A stretch of 60,000 nt of DNA from Polytrichum commune (GCA_950295325.1 OX485809.1:35781081-35841080); one strand, 5' to 3'. Shown: positions 12,660 through 26,124, counted from the first letter of the stretch. Notes: generated by a model not told the origin, from the sequence alone. Program-made: numbers and translations.

Positions 12660-15600
12660 TCAGCTCCCATCCGAGGAGTCGTCACGATCAGACTCTAGAG
12701 CTTCAATATCACAGAACTCTATACAACTACCTGGATAAGATTTAGGAATAACAGTACGATAAGATCCACTAGCTAGTTCAATTGCAGTGTCATTTGCGTA
12801 GGAAGGGAGATCCCAAGTCTTTGGAGGACTTGGATAAAACGTAGGGTCATAGAAGAAAGGGCGGTGACTAGGATATCTCATTGGTCTATATCTGCAAATT
12901 CCAAAAGTACCATGTTTAGGTCTCGATATTAGATACAATGACGCTCAAAAGTAAAACAAATGTATGAGAAAATGTTCAACAAACTCACTTACTGAATCGA
13001 GACTTTTTCACAATTCTCGGGACCACAAGTACATCGCCCTCCGGGTCCTCACTAGTTGCCGTTGCTCCAGAAGTGACCTCAGGAGCAACACTCAAACGAA
13101 TCAAGGGTTTAAGCAAGGCATGGAAAATGGCCTCATCAGCCTCTAATGCCGCGATGTGACGCTCAACGTTGCGGGACGCATGGATGGAAGATCCTAAAAA
13201 AAAAAAAATGACAAGAAAATTAGTGTGATTTCTCTGGAATTAAAAACAAATAGTAAAAGATGTGATATGGAAGATTGAATTAACATACCCGTAGCAGCAG
13301 TGCAGTCTAAAACAACATCCCCAGGAGAGGTAGAACTCTGAATTAACATCTGCATTAAAAGAATAGACTTCTCTCTTGGACCTCGCCACGGCGTGGGTCC
13401 ATTCATGAGATGATCCTCACGAGAGACGAGGTTCTGTAGAATATCATCTCTTGATACATCTACCCCGTGTCGGTCAAGAGCGGGGACAGGCTGAAATGAG
13501 AATTTGGAAGCAGGCTTGCCAGGCATGGTCCTCACCACCAATGTAATCCCGAAACGCATAGTCTGCCATGGTTCCAAAATAATCAGTTCAATATACATAA
13601 CACAACAGTTTAGAACTCCACATCAGCCAATGAGATTCTTCGACATAGGGACTGAGTTATACAGCAGCCATTGCAAGCAACACTTGTCAACTGAGAACAA
13701 TGAACCAAACTTTTGAGAAAATCATTATGTAGCATTCGTGGCAAACAATGTTTTAAAATTGTGATAAAATAAATAGTAAATTAAATTAGAGAATTAACTT
13801 ACAGTAACACTCTGATTAATCGGGGACGTGAGATGAAGGCGGTTCATACCCCACCACTCCTTCCGAACTTGAAAACCGAAACACTCACAATATCCAAGAA
13901 TCATGGCTTTTGTAGTCATTCGAAAAGGGTGAAATAAAATGATGGCCCCGTCATCATGCAAATGGTTATCTGCAAAATCAAAGATTGGCTGAAGCCACTC
14001 GCCAGTTTCTTGATTCCAGGCAGGAATCGACGTTGGTGGGTTGGAGATCCCTAGAACGGGCAAGCCCTCCGGGATATCAGCAAGTATCAAGTCCAAACAG
14101 GGCTGGACACCGGTAGTCCCCTTATAAAATCGAACTTTGCTTTTGGAATGCTGCTCAGTATACAAAAACACCCAGAAATTAGTACATTTACAGCTACTGG
14201 TCCATTTTTTTGGCAATCAAGAACGAGTCCCACTACCCAAGGAAGACTTGTATCACAAATTGTCTCATCCAATTAGTATTTGTAAATTATGAAGATTCTG
14301 TGTTTAGTTTTTATTTCTGAATTAGACTATCTCGGGATCAAGAGAGTCTTGTGGGTTATTGAAATTCTATGAGCTGGAATTTGAACCGATATCCCAGCTC
14401 TGATGTGAGCTGAGATACCTCAGCTGATATAATAGATGAGGTTTATCTGATAGGTTTAGTTTAGGGGTTTGTCTGATATATTATCTCTTGCAGGTTAGTT
14501 CCATTGTGAGTAACTAGTTCAGAGTTTAGTTTTTATATCTGAATTAGACTGTCTCGGAACCGAGACAGTCATGTGGGTTATTGAAATTCCAAGGGATGGA
14601 ATTTGAACTGATATCCCACCTCTGATGTGAGCTGAGATACCTCAGCTGATATAACAGCTGAGGTTTATCTGATAGGTTTAGTTTAGGGGTTTGACTGATA
14701 TATTAGCTCTTGTAGGTTAATTTCCACTTTGAGTTACTAGGTCAGAGTTTAGTTTTTATTTTTGAATTAGACTGTCTCGAGACCGAGACAGTCTTGTGGG
14801 TTATTGAAATTCCAAGAGCTGGAATTTGAACTGATATCCCACCTCTGATGTGATAACAGTTGAAAAAATGCCGGATGAATACACCACCCTTTCTCTCAAA
14901 TTTTTTGTTACTCTTGCGTGCTACGTAAAAGCTTGTAATCAGTCATGTACCAAATGTTTCCTTTATGGCCATGTCCCTCCGAATATGGCTATGAATATGT
15001 ATAATTGTTCTCACTTTGTACACTATGAAAATAAAAAACGTTAATGTTGGAAAAACAGGTAAAATAAAAATACCTTAATCATGAAGTTTTTTAAGTCCTT
15101 GTAATAAGAGGTGTAGTCATCTGAGCTACCGCCAAGGACTTCCGTCATGGAGGCATTGAGAATGAGCTCATCAATGTGGTTTTCGTTCTCCTCTCCCAAA
15201 TTAAAAACAGGACTCAACTGGTCGTATGAGGAATCCCGTTTTGTACCTCGGGAAAAAGTAGGAGCTTGAGATCCTGAATCATTAGTCGGGCTTGGAGAAA
15301 CAAGACTTTTACCTTCTGGCTCATAATGGGTGTGCATCTTCTTTTTCCCCCTCATGTTAGTCTTCTCCAATGACTTCTGTAGTTTTTCCATCTCTTTCTG
15401 TGCCGCTTTCTCCTCTGCTTCCTTTACTCTAAGTGCATTTTTCCTATCCTCTTCAAGACGTCGCGAGAGGGCCTTTGCCCTCTCATGCTCGTCTTCTATG
15501 CCCTGTAAGTCAACCATCTCAACACCAGATTCTCCAACTGCCTCCCTTTGACTTCCTAAGTTCAGTTTCAAAGGAAGGAGTGAAACTAGGAGCACAGTCG

Positions 15601-18035
15601 AGGTACCAACCACCTACTGTGAGATGTGAGGTTGACCACGTACGCTGTTGATTTGCTGAGAACATGCACGTTGCGTTAGACCTGTCAAGCCATGCAGAGA
15701 GAAATATGGGGAGATCTTCTTTTGTTATTGCTCCTTTTGCAAGGAGCTCGTACTTGAAATACCTGCGGGTAAGAAACAACTCATCAATATATACCTTGCA
15801 ATCGAATTAGTTGTCATGTGAAAAACCAAAACACTATGCCAAATAAAAGAAGTCTACTAGATAAAGGACTCACCGAAAGAGTACTCTTCGCACAACCAAG
15901 TCACTCCCGTTAAAACCCACAAATTCGAGAGTTTTGTTAAAAACATCCTGCCCTCTGAAGAAGGTGGGAAACGCATTGTCCCATAATTTCATTCTACAAT
16001 CCTCGATGTATGCAGCCAAGGTCAAGGGCTCGCTGGGTATGTCAAAGTTGATGGCCAGTCTGTCTTGGTGCAAAGTGTCTTCAAAGATAATGGAAGCCTG
16101 ATCGGATATCTGTAGAAACAAAGTGAGGAAGGGCGAGAACAAGAATGAGAACAAAGGCCGAGAGAAAGACAAAGGGAAAGGCCGAATTAATGTAAGTGCT
16201 CAAATCATGTCAAACATAACTAAAGGGTACATAGGGGATTATGTACTCACTCCGGCCCAATAACATGCCTTGGCTAAGAATGCTTGCAATTTCTCCTCGT
16301 TGGTGGGCTTGGTTGGCAGTTTGCGGGCCTCACGTGTTGATGCAGAGGAATTGAAATATTCCAACCATTTGATTTTAGAAGCGGGTGATGCTTTTGCAGT
16401 AGCGATCAACTGCAATTTCTCTAAGTTGAGCTCGGGTGCAATTGAGTTAATAGTATAGTGACGCACAATCTGTGAACCAAAGAGCAATATATTGGAATCA
16501 TGAAGTTCATTGAATTAGTTAAAGAATGAAAAATGGGCCTTAAAGTAGTGGACATACCTCCCAAAGCCATCCATCTGTCAACTCTGGGTTTGCCACACAA
16601 ACTAGTTTGGACATTTTCTTATGAAGTGCCTCGGCTCTCTTTGAGGCAGCGACCTTCATGGCGGTAGCTTTTTCAGCAGGACCCACCTCTCCATCCGTTT
16701 GCTCAACAAGTTGACGAACACCCTCATCTGCAGCAAGTCCCAGTTCGTGCTGCAGAGTTTAACCTTAGTTAGTTTGTCATCAAACAACAGCGACAAATAA
16801 GGTATTCTGAAAGTACATAAAGACCTTGTTACCTGAGCCGAGAAGCTTAGTCTTGAACCAAAGGTAAAAACTTAAGTTTCCCACTTTGCTTCATGTGAGC
16901 AATTACCCAATAGGGGTTGTGAAGATAGTTATAGTGTACCGGTACCGAGAGTCACTTACAACTGTATTGGAACTGTCTACAAACTATAATGGGACTACAT
17001 TGGAAGTCAACGATGAGGGAATTAAATGATCGTCGTAGAGGTATGAATTGACAATTCATGCAATAAAATTTAAGGAAAAAATGGAGGGAATAAGTCATTC
17101 AAAGTGAGTACTACAAAGATCATACCTGGAAGATGAAGTGCGTAAATACATGCAGATTTAATGAATACCACGTCTTCTTTGCATTTTGAGATTTCTTGCA
17201 CCTTTTAATGTCAGCTGGAGTCAATATGTCTTGGTATTGTTCGAGCGGCATAAGTCCATACTTCTGCACCCTAAATAGAGTATGAACTGTGTTGGTCTTG
17301 ACGTGAGAGTCTTCCGTATGTCTACAAATAACAATCATGGATTAAAGATAAGCACAACATAATATATGTACATTACATATATGAAAACCTTCCATAATGG
17401 ACTTAAAAAACTTACTTGTTGATATTATGCATCACTTGCATAACAACACCAATTTTTTCCTTCGTGTCAAGGAGGATGCTATCCACCAAACAATGCCAGG
17501 CCTCTTCTGTTTTGTGAAGTCTCTGAATATGATTCAACCAAGCCTGCCGCCTATGGTTCCCGTCACAAACAAAGAACATCAAATCCTTAAAACTGGCTAA
17601 CTCCAGAACGGACAAAAGAAAGGAGTTGAATTCTTCATTTTTGGCACTCCAAATGGGACCCCACGAAGCCTTATCAGCTTCAGTCACCTCATGTGTTCTG
17701 CCTTCTTCATCTGTTATTGTGATATAAAATACCGAGGCACCCTCTCTATACCCAAGCACAAACTCTTGCTCCAATTTAGCAAGATCACTTGGGAGAGTTG
17801 GCCTCACCATAGGCATGGCCAACATTTTGCATAAGGGAATATGGAACCTTGTGGAACTCAGGGGTTGAACTCTCAGTCGAGAAATCGTGGCAACAGAATT
17901 AAGTTTTTGTCGGGTCCTGATATCATCTTCATCCCCTTCATATGCATCTCTATCTCCAAGCCCCTCTTCTTCCTCATCCTCACCCTCTTCAGAATAGTCT
18001 ATAGAGAATAGAGAAAGAGCAGGAGCATCCTCCAT
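12660..18035 (-). pseudogene. ParB-like domain fused to class-beta DNA methyltransferase, copy A (about 10 exons, one frameshift)
   Basis: Exons by GT/AG sites and paralog comparison: 17416-18035, 17126-17321, 16558-16749, 16251-16469, 15874-16109, 15074-15762, 13803-14150, 13289-13562, 12993-13193 and a last one ending at 12660. Exon 1 starts at ATG 18035 and has an acidic stretch. Then comes a ParB/sulfiredoxin-like domain: PMVRP, a GYREGASVFYI strand and the box FVCDGNHRRQAW. Middle exons are helical, with a charged coiled coil at about 15,300-15,520. The methyltransferase part reads LDLILADIPEGLPV (motif IV position, DIPE in place of DPPY), HDDGAIILFHP, FGFQVRKEWWGMN, PWRGPREKSILLMQML (motif X) and DVVLDCTAATGSSI..RHIAALEAD (motifs I-II). 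This order is that of class-beta N4C/N6A methyltransferases. One extra base near 15,550 breaks exon 6, and the last splice junction is uncertain by one base. Domain calls are from motif recognition; activity is unknown. Confidence 0.75.
14325..14870. repeat. Palindrome array, family 1 (GACTGTCTCGG arms), three copies inside an intron of copy A
   Basis: Inverted repeats at 14,325 (degenerate), 14,547 and 14,770 have arm GACTGTCTCGG, a 2-bp centre and arm CCGAGACAGTC, at a 222-223 bp period. The whole unit is the reverse complement of the units at 18,183-19,758. It lies in the intron between exons 15,074-15,762 and 13,803-14,150 of copy A. Confidence 0.93.
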
Positions 18036-18139
18036 TGCGTTGTTCTCTACCTGCAAAATACATGTACTCGTTAGTTGAGTAGACAGCAGGTTCGCTAATC
18101 AATTGCCACCAAATAGCTCATTTGATATCAGAGCTAGAA

Positions 18140-19865
18140 TATCAGTTCAAATTCAAGCTCAAAGAAATTATATAACCCTCAAGACTGTCTCGGTCCCTAG
18201 AAAGTCCAATTTAGAAATAAAAACTAAACTCTGACCTAGTAACTCGCACTGATTAATACCCTGCAATAGCTAAAATGTAAGATTAACCCCTTAAATACCC
18301 CCATCAAATAAACCTCAGCTGTTATATCAGCAAAGCAATTTTAGTTCAGATCAGAGTGGGATATCAGTTCAAATTCAAGATCTTGGAAGTTGTATAACCC
18401 TCAAGATTGTCTCGGTCCCGAGACAGTCTAATTCACAAAAAAAAACTAAACTATGACCTAGTAAATCAAAGTAGAAACTACCCTGGTAGAGCTCATATAT
18501 AAGATTAACCCCTTAACAAACCCATCAAATAAACCTTAGCTCTTATATGAGCCCAGTATCCTCAGTTCAGATCAGAGTGGGATATCAGTTCAAATTCAAG
18601 CTCAAAGAATTTGTATAACCCTCAAGACTGTCTCGGTCCCGAGACAGTCTAATTCACAAATAAAAACTAAACTCTGACCTAGTAAATCAAAGTAGAAACT
18701 ACCCTGGTAGAGCTCATATATCATATTAACCCCTTAACAAACCCATCAAATAAACCTAAGTTGTTATATGAGCCCAGTATTCTCAGTTCAAATCAGAGTG
18801 GGAGATCAGTTCAAATTCAAGCTCTTGGAATCTGTATAACCCCGAAGACTGTCTCGGTCCCGAGACAGTGTAATTCACAAATAAAAGCCAAAGTCTGACC
18901 TAGTAATTCAAAGTGGAAACTACCCTGGCAGAGCTCATATATCAGATTAACCCCTTATCCAAACCCATGAAATAAACCTCAGCTGTTATATGAGCCCAGT
19001 ATTCTCAGTTCAGATCAGAGTGGGATATCAGTTGAAATTCAAGCTCTTGGAATTTGTATAACCTTCAAGACTGTCTCCGTCCCGAGACAGTCTAATTCAC
19101 AAATAGAAACTAAACTTTGACCTAGTAATTCAAAGCGGAAACTACCCTGGCAGAGCTCATGTATCATATTAACCTCTTAACAAAACCCATAAAATAAACC
19201 TCAGCTGTTATATAAGCCCAGTATTCTCAGTTCAGATCAGAGTGGGATATCAGTTCAAATTCAACCTCTTGGAATCTGTATAACCCTCAAGACTGTCTCG
19301 GTCCCGAGACAGTCTAATTTACAAATAGAAACTAAACTTTGACTTAGTAATTCAAAGTGGAAAATACCCTGGTAGAGCTCATATATCACATTAACCCATT
19401 ATCCAAACCCATGAAATAAACCTCACCTGTTATATAAGCCCATGTTTCTCATTTCAGATCAGAGTGGGATATCATTTCAAATTCATGCTCAAAGTATTTG
19501 TATAACCCTGAAGACTGTCTCGGTCCCGAGACAGTGTAATTCACAAATAAAAGCCAAAGTCTGACCTAGTAATTCAAAGTGGAAACTACCCTGTCAGAGC
19601 TCATATATCAGATGAACCCCTTATCCAAACCCATGAAATAAACCTCAGCTGTTATATGAGCCCAGTATTCTCAGTTCAGATCAGAGTGGGATATCAGTTC
19701 AAATCCAACCTCTTGGAATCTGTATAACCCTCAAGACTATCTCGGTCCCGAGACAGTCTAATTCACAAATAGAAACTAAACTTTGACTTAGTAATTCAAA
19801 GTGGAAAATACCCTGGTAGACCTCATATATCAGATTAACCCATTATCCAAACCCATGAAATAAAC
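18140..19865. repeat. Palindrome array, family 1, eight copies at about 222-bp period
   Basis: Inverted repeats begin at 18,183, 18,405, 18,626, 18,847, 19,069, 19,291, 19,513 and 19,735, so the period is 221-222 bp. Arms are GACTGTCTCGG and CCGAGACAGTC around a 2-bp centre TC. The first copy is degenerate. Each unit also carries AGATCAGAGTGGGATATCAG and AAACTAAACT.TGACC. The array fills the space between copy A (start 18,035) and copy B (end 20,121). Confidence 0.95.
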
Positions 19866-19867
19866 GA

Positions 19868-20085
19868 GGAATGCTATTCTGTGAGCGGTGAGCAGTGAGC
19901 GGTGAGCGATAACTTCCACAGTTTTTAGAAATTTTGTATTGAAAATAAAGCCTTATAATCAGGACTAGAGCAAGAATTTGAGAACTTTTGAGCTCTATGA
20001 CCGCGGTTTTCACTTAAAACTTGAAAGTTTTAGAACACAATTTTTATTAAAGGGGCCTATATCCGTGACAATTCCTGGGAGCTCA
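19868..20085. repeat. Dispersed repeat R2, copy 2
   Basis: It contains GTGAGCGGTGAGCAGTGAGCGGTGAG-type tracts, then CTATGACCGCGG and CCTATATCCGTG, in the same order as the copy at 11,695-11,870. It sits directly after the family-1 palindrome array. Confidence 0.7.
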
Positions 20086-20120
20086 AGATACTTTGTATGA
20101 TCAAGAAGGTCGCCATTACT

Positions 20121-23100
20121 TCAACCACTGCTACATAGAGGGCTCGACACTGCTTCTAAATCAAAGTAGCGTAGAACTCGAGGGTCAACATGATTCTTAG
20201 GAGTGAAGAAGGATGTCGAATTCCCAGAGCTACCATGGGCATACGCCAAGGCCATGGCTTCAGCATATACAGGTAAGCCACGAGGACTTGGGGGCGGCGA
20301 TGGAAAGTACCAAGTTGAAGGTGGAGTTCGTAGCGGTCTCCCTGAATTTGTCAAACTGCCATGTTCAGAGGAAGATTTAGATATGAACAAAGGATGGATT
20401 ACAAGTAAGAGATAAATAGAAAAAAATATCAACCAACGAAGGCGTGGACTTACTCACATATATCGTGCAAAGGGGCATCTGGAATGGCCTCGTCATCATC
20501 ACTCAGGTCGCCCGCAGTAGAGAAAGTCGAAGCATTTGGAGGTGGAACTGCCAGGGATTTAAGGACTTCAGAAAAGAGCATAGAGTCGCTTTCTAAAGCC
20601 AGAATGTGGCGATTACATGCACGGGCTGCGCGAATAGTAGCTCCTGGAGAAATGGAAGAAATTAGGACATGAAACATGGTATGAAAATTAAAAGTAAAAA
20701 TGGAAGGAGAAGTGGGTATGAGGTACCTGTGGAAGCGGTTAGGTCGGCGACAATACCATCGGGAGGAGATAATCCATGCACAAAGAGCTTCATGAGAACA
20801 TCCGATTTCTCCTTTGGGCCTCGCCATGGCGAACCATCGCTTTTACGAATCAGTGGGTCTCGGATGTGACAGGATTGAAGAGGACATCATCACATGCTAA
20901 GTCCACCTGAGGGACTGAAGGGTCTGGTTTGATCGTGAGGATCTTTGGCTGCCTAGCCTCAGAAGTAAGGACAGATCTGACTATAAGAATAGCCTTGAAC
21001 TTCAAAGTCTGCAAAGGCACATCAAATAATCAGCTAAGTCTTAAGAAGAAAAATCGGAATAGAAGAAAAAACTTAGTTTAAATAGTAGGAAAGAGAGAAG
21101 GACAAGAAACAAACATTTTTGGCTGGCACGAGGGGATTGGCAAGGTGCAAATAATTGATGATGGTCCACTCGTCAAGAACCTTCATCTTGTAATTCTTGA
21201 AAAATGATGAAATCTCCTTGCGAACCATGGGACTGTCGGGGTAGAAAAGAATGAAGGCTCCATCGTCATGCAAGTATGAATATGCAAATCCCATGGTCAC
21301 TTTAAGAAAAGTATCGGAGTACTCATTCCAAGGTGGGATCTTAGACGGGGGATTAGAAACTCCAGGAACTCTCTGCCCGTCAGGGTACTCAGCAATAAGC
21401 AAGTCCACTGCAGGTTTCTCAATGAGTTTGCCATCAAAGTAGAAGTGGCGTCCAGTGCCAACCTAAACCGGAGAGGAATGTAAGTCCTGGGAGTTCCAGG
21501 CTAGAACTTGACATTGAGAAAATGCCACAAAAATCCAACTACCAAACCTACAACATGACATTGAAAAAATGCCACAAAAATCCAACTACCAACCTACAAC
21601 ATGACATTGAAAAAATGCCACAAAAATCCAACTACCAACCTACAACATGACATTGAAAAAATGAAAGCAATGTTATAGTGAATTGGAAAATTAGGGGAAG
21701 ACCTTGTTCAGAAAGTAAACAATGTCTTCGTAGTTGGTGCTGAATTTTCCAGTGATTGTCTTCTCTTCCACAATACGAACAAAAGAATCATTCACAAGAA
21801 GTTGCTGAGAAGTATATGCGGTTGATAATGCAACAACCTTCACCTTCATGGGATGACGCTTAGGGGGAGACAAGAACGTGGTGGCAGTACTGGACTCCGG
21901 GACATCAACTTTCTGGCGCTTCGTAATTGGCTCTGCTAGAAGTACTGAAGGACTCGGTGGTGATGCAGGAAGTCTAGATGCACTTGAAGCAAGTGCAACA
22001 TCTGGTGCAGAGAAGAGGGGCGGCGTCCCAACCGGGGAAGTGGCCCTCTGAACTTGATCAGAAACGGGAGCCTTCTTCTGCCTCGGTTGCCTCTTGGATT
22101 TTGAGGCCAGCCGTTGACTGGCAAGCACCTCAAGCGGAGTGTCGACGGTATCCGAGGGAGTCCCAGTTCGAAAGGAAGGTGGTTGGATGGAGTCTCGAAG
22201 AACGATGTCAAACGAAGGGGCCTTCGAAGCTGGGCAGTCAAGATACCACCCACATCGCTCCTAGTGCACAGAATCCCATGATTTCATGATCCCCTCAGTG
22301 AGCATGAAATCCTCATTATCTCTCTCCAAGAAATTAACAAAGAAGGGAGGGGATCTAGAGATAGCCTTGGAGGGGAAGAGGACATATTTGAAGTACCGGT
22401 ACAGGACACGGTGTAATGCTGGCTTGAACAAGTACTGCTTGTCGATAGTGTTGTTCTTGTTCACTCCTTTCTCCACTGCGAATTCGCGGAAGAATGCCGT
22501 GTCCCATAATGATATGCGAATCTGCTCAATATAATAAAAAAATGTTGGAATTGGATCCCGGCCATCAGGTTGATAGTTGATGGTGGCCTTTTGATCACGC
22601 AGGATACCATCGAGAAGCTTTTGTGCTTCCACTGCCAACTGCATAGCACGACAGAGGAGTTATGAACAAAGAAGATAACAAATTTGCAATGGCCTAGCAA
22701 TGAAAGTTCAAAAGTAAAAAAACAATTTTTGAGAACTCAACAAAGAGGGCAAGTGGAGAATCACATACTTGAGCCCACCATGTTGCCTTATTCAACCAAG
22801 TGTAAAAGGCGTCATCGTTGAAACCTTGCTTGGGGAATTTCAGTTGCACCCGAAGACTTGGAGGCTGATTCCAGCGCTCAAGCCAAAGTACCTTCATGGA
22901 AGGATCCATGGCAGACACAGCCAACATCCACAACTTCTCTAACTTCATCTCAACACCGTCATCACGACACTCATAATGAGTCTTCACTTCGGCAAGAAAA
23001 GCAGGAGTGTTCTGAGGATCAGCAATTGGTAAGATCTTCTTCAACTCACTTTTAAAATGCACCTTGGCACGTGTAACCGCCTTGCCAACGATGTCATCAA

Positions 23101-24401
23101 CGCGTTGAGATGTCCAGTCCTCAGGGTTTGGATATCGATCATAAAATTTCCGCTCTGCAGATGCAGTAACCACTCCAATTTCTTGCTGAGACATTTGAAA
23201 AGCAAGGAATTAGTATATTAGCAATGCGAAAATATAGAGGAAGTTAAAAGTGGGAATGAAACCATAGGAAGAGTATGAAAACAATTGAACCTGGTAGAGT
23301 ATGGAGGTGAGCGATGCAGTTGTAAGGGTGAACCAAGTCTTGGTTTTAGGATTCTTCTGTTTTGTCTCCGCAGCTTGAACATCATCTTGAGACACCAAAG
23401 ACTTGAAGAACTCCAATGGTTGTTTGGCAAGACTCTGAGTGCGGTAGAGCCGATGCACAAGGTTTGCAACCACATGTGATTTCATTTCTCCTGGGTGGCA
23501 GAAAATCAAGATTAAATGAGAGATGAAGTACCATGACAAAAATGAGATGAAATCAAGAGAGCATGTGATTGCAATGAGAACATACCAGTTGACCTCGTGT
23601 AAGGCAGTGAGCATGGATACAACATCCCCATTCACAACGAGAATAATACTCTCGACCGTATAATGCCAAGAAATATCATCCAGGTGGTCATTGTTGATAA
23701 TTGGCATCCAAGCTTGGATGCGGTGGTTGCCATCCCAAACATGGAACATCTTCCCACAAAAGATTTGGAGAGCTGGATCGGCGGTTAGCATGGCCTCAAA
23801 TTCGTTGTTCACTGTCACCCAATGCTGACTCCAAGTGGAAATGATCTCTGCGGAAACGTCTGAAGTTTTGCCTTCATTGTCCTCTAGGGCAACATAGAAA
23901 ACACCATTACCTTCCATGTAACCGTTCTTCTGGAAATGCCAAGCCAACTTAAGGACATCATTCTTAAGGAAGGGACGGACCACGGGAAGACAAACCATTC
24001 GACATAGAGGAATGAAGATCTTGGACTTGTTCTTCGGTTGAAATCTAAGTCCCTCAATCTTGGATTTGGTGCTGGGAATCTCATTAGAGACCATGGTATG
24101 GAGCTTCGAGCGAGCATCTATTGGATTGTCTGGAAATGAATTCAAATTCATTAGATATTGCATGAGATATTGCATGAGACTTCTGCCTCAAGAGAATGCG
24201 ACATGTATATCAACAGTCCAGAAAGCAATACGTGAATACAGAGCCAAAATCGTGAGTGAATGTTTATTTTGAAAATCCCACTAATGAGTTAATAGTAAAC
24301 TGCAAATTGAACAGATAACAGCCAGGTTTGGACTCGTGACCGACGCAGAACGTACCACCGGCAGACTCACCCGAAGAAGCTGAGGAAGCGCACAATGCCA
24401 T
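20121..24401 (-). pseudogene. ParB-like domain fused to class-beta DNA methyltransferase, copy B (about 9 exons, stop and frameshift)
   Basis: Exons: 24371-24401 (ATG at 24401), 23586-24129, 23291-23490, 22769-23185, 21703-22638, 21115-21462, 20727-21008, 20458-20643 and about 20121-20341. The ParB-like domain reads LPVVRP, GYMEGNGVFYV and HVWDGNHRIQAW. The methyltransferase part reads DLLIAEYPDGQRV (motif IV position), HDDGAFILFYP, SPWRGPKEKSDVLMKLF (motif X) and GIVADLTASTGATI..RHILALESD (motifs I-II). The motif IV exon is 348 bp, the same as in copy A. Two exons (417 and 936 bp) each equal a pair of exons in A and C, so B has lost two introns. A proline-, serine- and basic-rich linker with a KRQPRQKK cluster follows GWYLDC. 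Damage: an in-frame TAG near 22,261 just before the conserved GWYLDC motif, a one-base loss near 20,845 before motif X, and an off-by-one junction at 23,490. Confidence 0.75.
21509..21665. repeat. Minisatellite, about 47-bp unit, 3.4 copies
   Basis: The unit begins GACATTGAAAAAATGCCACA and starts at 21,509, 21,556, 21,603 and 21,649. It lies in the intron of copy B between the exon ending at 21,703 and the motif IV exon starting at 21,462. Near-identity of the units points to recent expansion. Confidence 0.9.
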
Positions 24402-25780
24402 ATCAGTCAATAAAAGTCATAATAAAATTGTGTGCAAACAAAATGAACTCGATTTCTAAAATATCAGAAGAAGAGAGGCATTTGACTACATGGTGAATGA
24501 CCCCTAACAATGTACGCACCTCATAATCGACAAGGTTCATTCACGAAATTGGAATGCAATACCAAACATCATGAAATTGGAATGAATAAATAAACCCCAC
24601 AAAGCAATGTGGAATGCACCTTCTCCACCATCTCCACCATCTCCTGGACTCACAACACTCGCTTGAACTGAAACAAGTTCAACACAATGCCACCTTCAGC
24701 TCATGTCAGAAGCACCCACATTTGAATGAGGTACCTCAAGTGATGGTTGACATTAATGACAATGAGCTGGAAAGAGCAAGGCCAAGACACTTATTGGAAA
24801 ACACTGCAGATTATAACCAAGGCACAAACACAGCTGGATGTTTGTCTCAAGAAGGGAGGCATTTGACAGATGCTCGGATTTTTATAGACCTGAGTCATGA
24901 TGTTGGTTTAGTAGGCCTTCAGGTTGTGAGCCCGTTTGCCCGAGGCATGCCGGGTCGTGATGTGACATACTGCCGAACTGCACCTCCCGAACTGCACATG
25001 CCGAACTCACTTGTTAGATCCAATGAATGGGGAGAAGTGACCGCCAGTTACAGATGAACCAGTTACGTTCGAGAAATAACTGGTTGCAGTTTGAAGCCTT
25101 CAGGAAAATTACCAATCAATTTAGAGGAATCTGTAGAGCATACCTCAAATTAATATAGGGAAACCGAAAGATCACAACATGTAAAGCGGTTGGACTTTGG
25201 AAACACTAGATTTCTCACTAATTATGCCCACTAGCATTTCCCTTCATATGTAGTTTATGAGTTCTTTGTCCAGAAGTAGAAACTGAAAAATGTCTACCTT
25301 CCGGATAAGATGTTACACATGGTGGTTCCAAAATCAATATGAAAAGATTCAAATATCTGATTTGCTTGGGCTGCACTCAGGCACAAGTGAGATATTCTGA
25401 TTGCAGTACTAGGTCATTGATCACTATTATAGCACATACAGATTCAAGTAAGATGATAAGTAGGAGGTTATGCTTTTACATTAGAACCTGATTTTTTGCA
25501 TGGTTTACTTGTGAAGCCACCTTTGATTGTGCCAGTCAACATCAACGGCCAGACATTACGTGTCATCATGAGGAGGTCGTCTGAAGCAGATTCTACTAGA
25601 ACTGTTGGCTGGCTCCTGGAGGAGATTCTTCATCTCTACTCTTGTGACAACTCAGCAGGAAATTTACCGATCATTTTAGAGGAATCTATAGAATCTACCT
25701 CAACTGAATGAAAGCAGCAAAACCGGTTGGATTTAGAATCACTAAATCATGTCAACATGCAACCGGTCTGTCAACATGCA
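24402..25780. other. Region upstream of copy B; two short unrecognised open frames
   Basis: Plus-strand open frames at 24,614-25,057 and 25,496-25,711 are not recognised. Their tails share a diverged duplicated segment of about 50 bp (TTTAGAGGAATCT at about 25,119 and 25,677). A CCGGTT motif recurs from here to 26,990. No product can be assigned, and I do not claim these as genes. Unlike copies A and C, no 22-bp palindrome array lies just upstream of the copy B start. Confidence 0.4.
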
Positions 25781-25784
25781 ACCG

Positions 25785-25827
25785 ACATCGAAGGATCAAA
25801 AAGCAACGTCGCTATGAACGCTTGGCT

Positions 25828-25861
<34 letters not shown>

Positions 25862-25994
25862 AACACCTCTAGCTTCAAATTCCGAAAGACTAAAGGATCG
25901 ATAGGCCATGCATTCACAGTTTGTATTCGTAATCAAAATCAAAATCAAATGAGCTTTTACCCTTCTGTTCCACACGAGATTTCTGTTCTCGTTG
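25785..25994 (-). pseudogene. 25S rRNA fragment 1 (degenerate)
   Basis: The plus strand is the complement of the conserved 3' part of large-subunit rRNA. It includes ACATCGAAGGATCAAAAAGC, GTTATCCCTGTGGTAACTTT and GATCGATAGGCCATGCATTC. Several substitutions from the usual plant sequence show it is not a functional gene. It ends abruptly at CTCGTTGA where a hairpin repeat begins. Confidence 0.93.
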
Positions 25995-26003
25995 AAGGGC
26001 CTC

Positions 26004-26034
26004 GGCCGGCACCGGCTGGGGTGCCACTGCGCAT

Positions 26035-26076
<42 letters not shown>

Positions 26077-26124
26077 ACTCACGTTCCCTATTGGTGGGTG
26101 AACAATCCAACACTTGGTGGATTC

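Noticed and set aside
24614-25057. Protein-coding gene of 147 codons
   Set aside because: There is no recognised domain, no splice or start context that stands out, and its tail is part of a local duplication.
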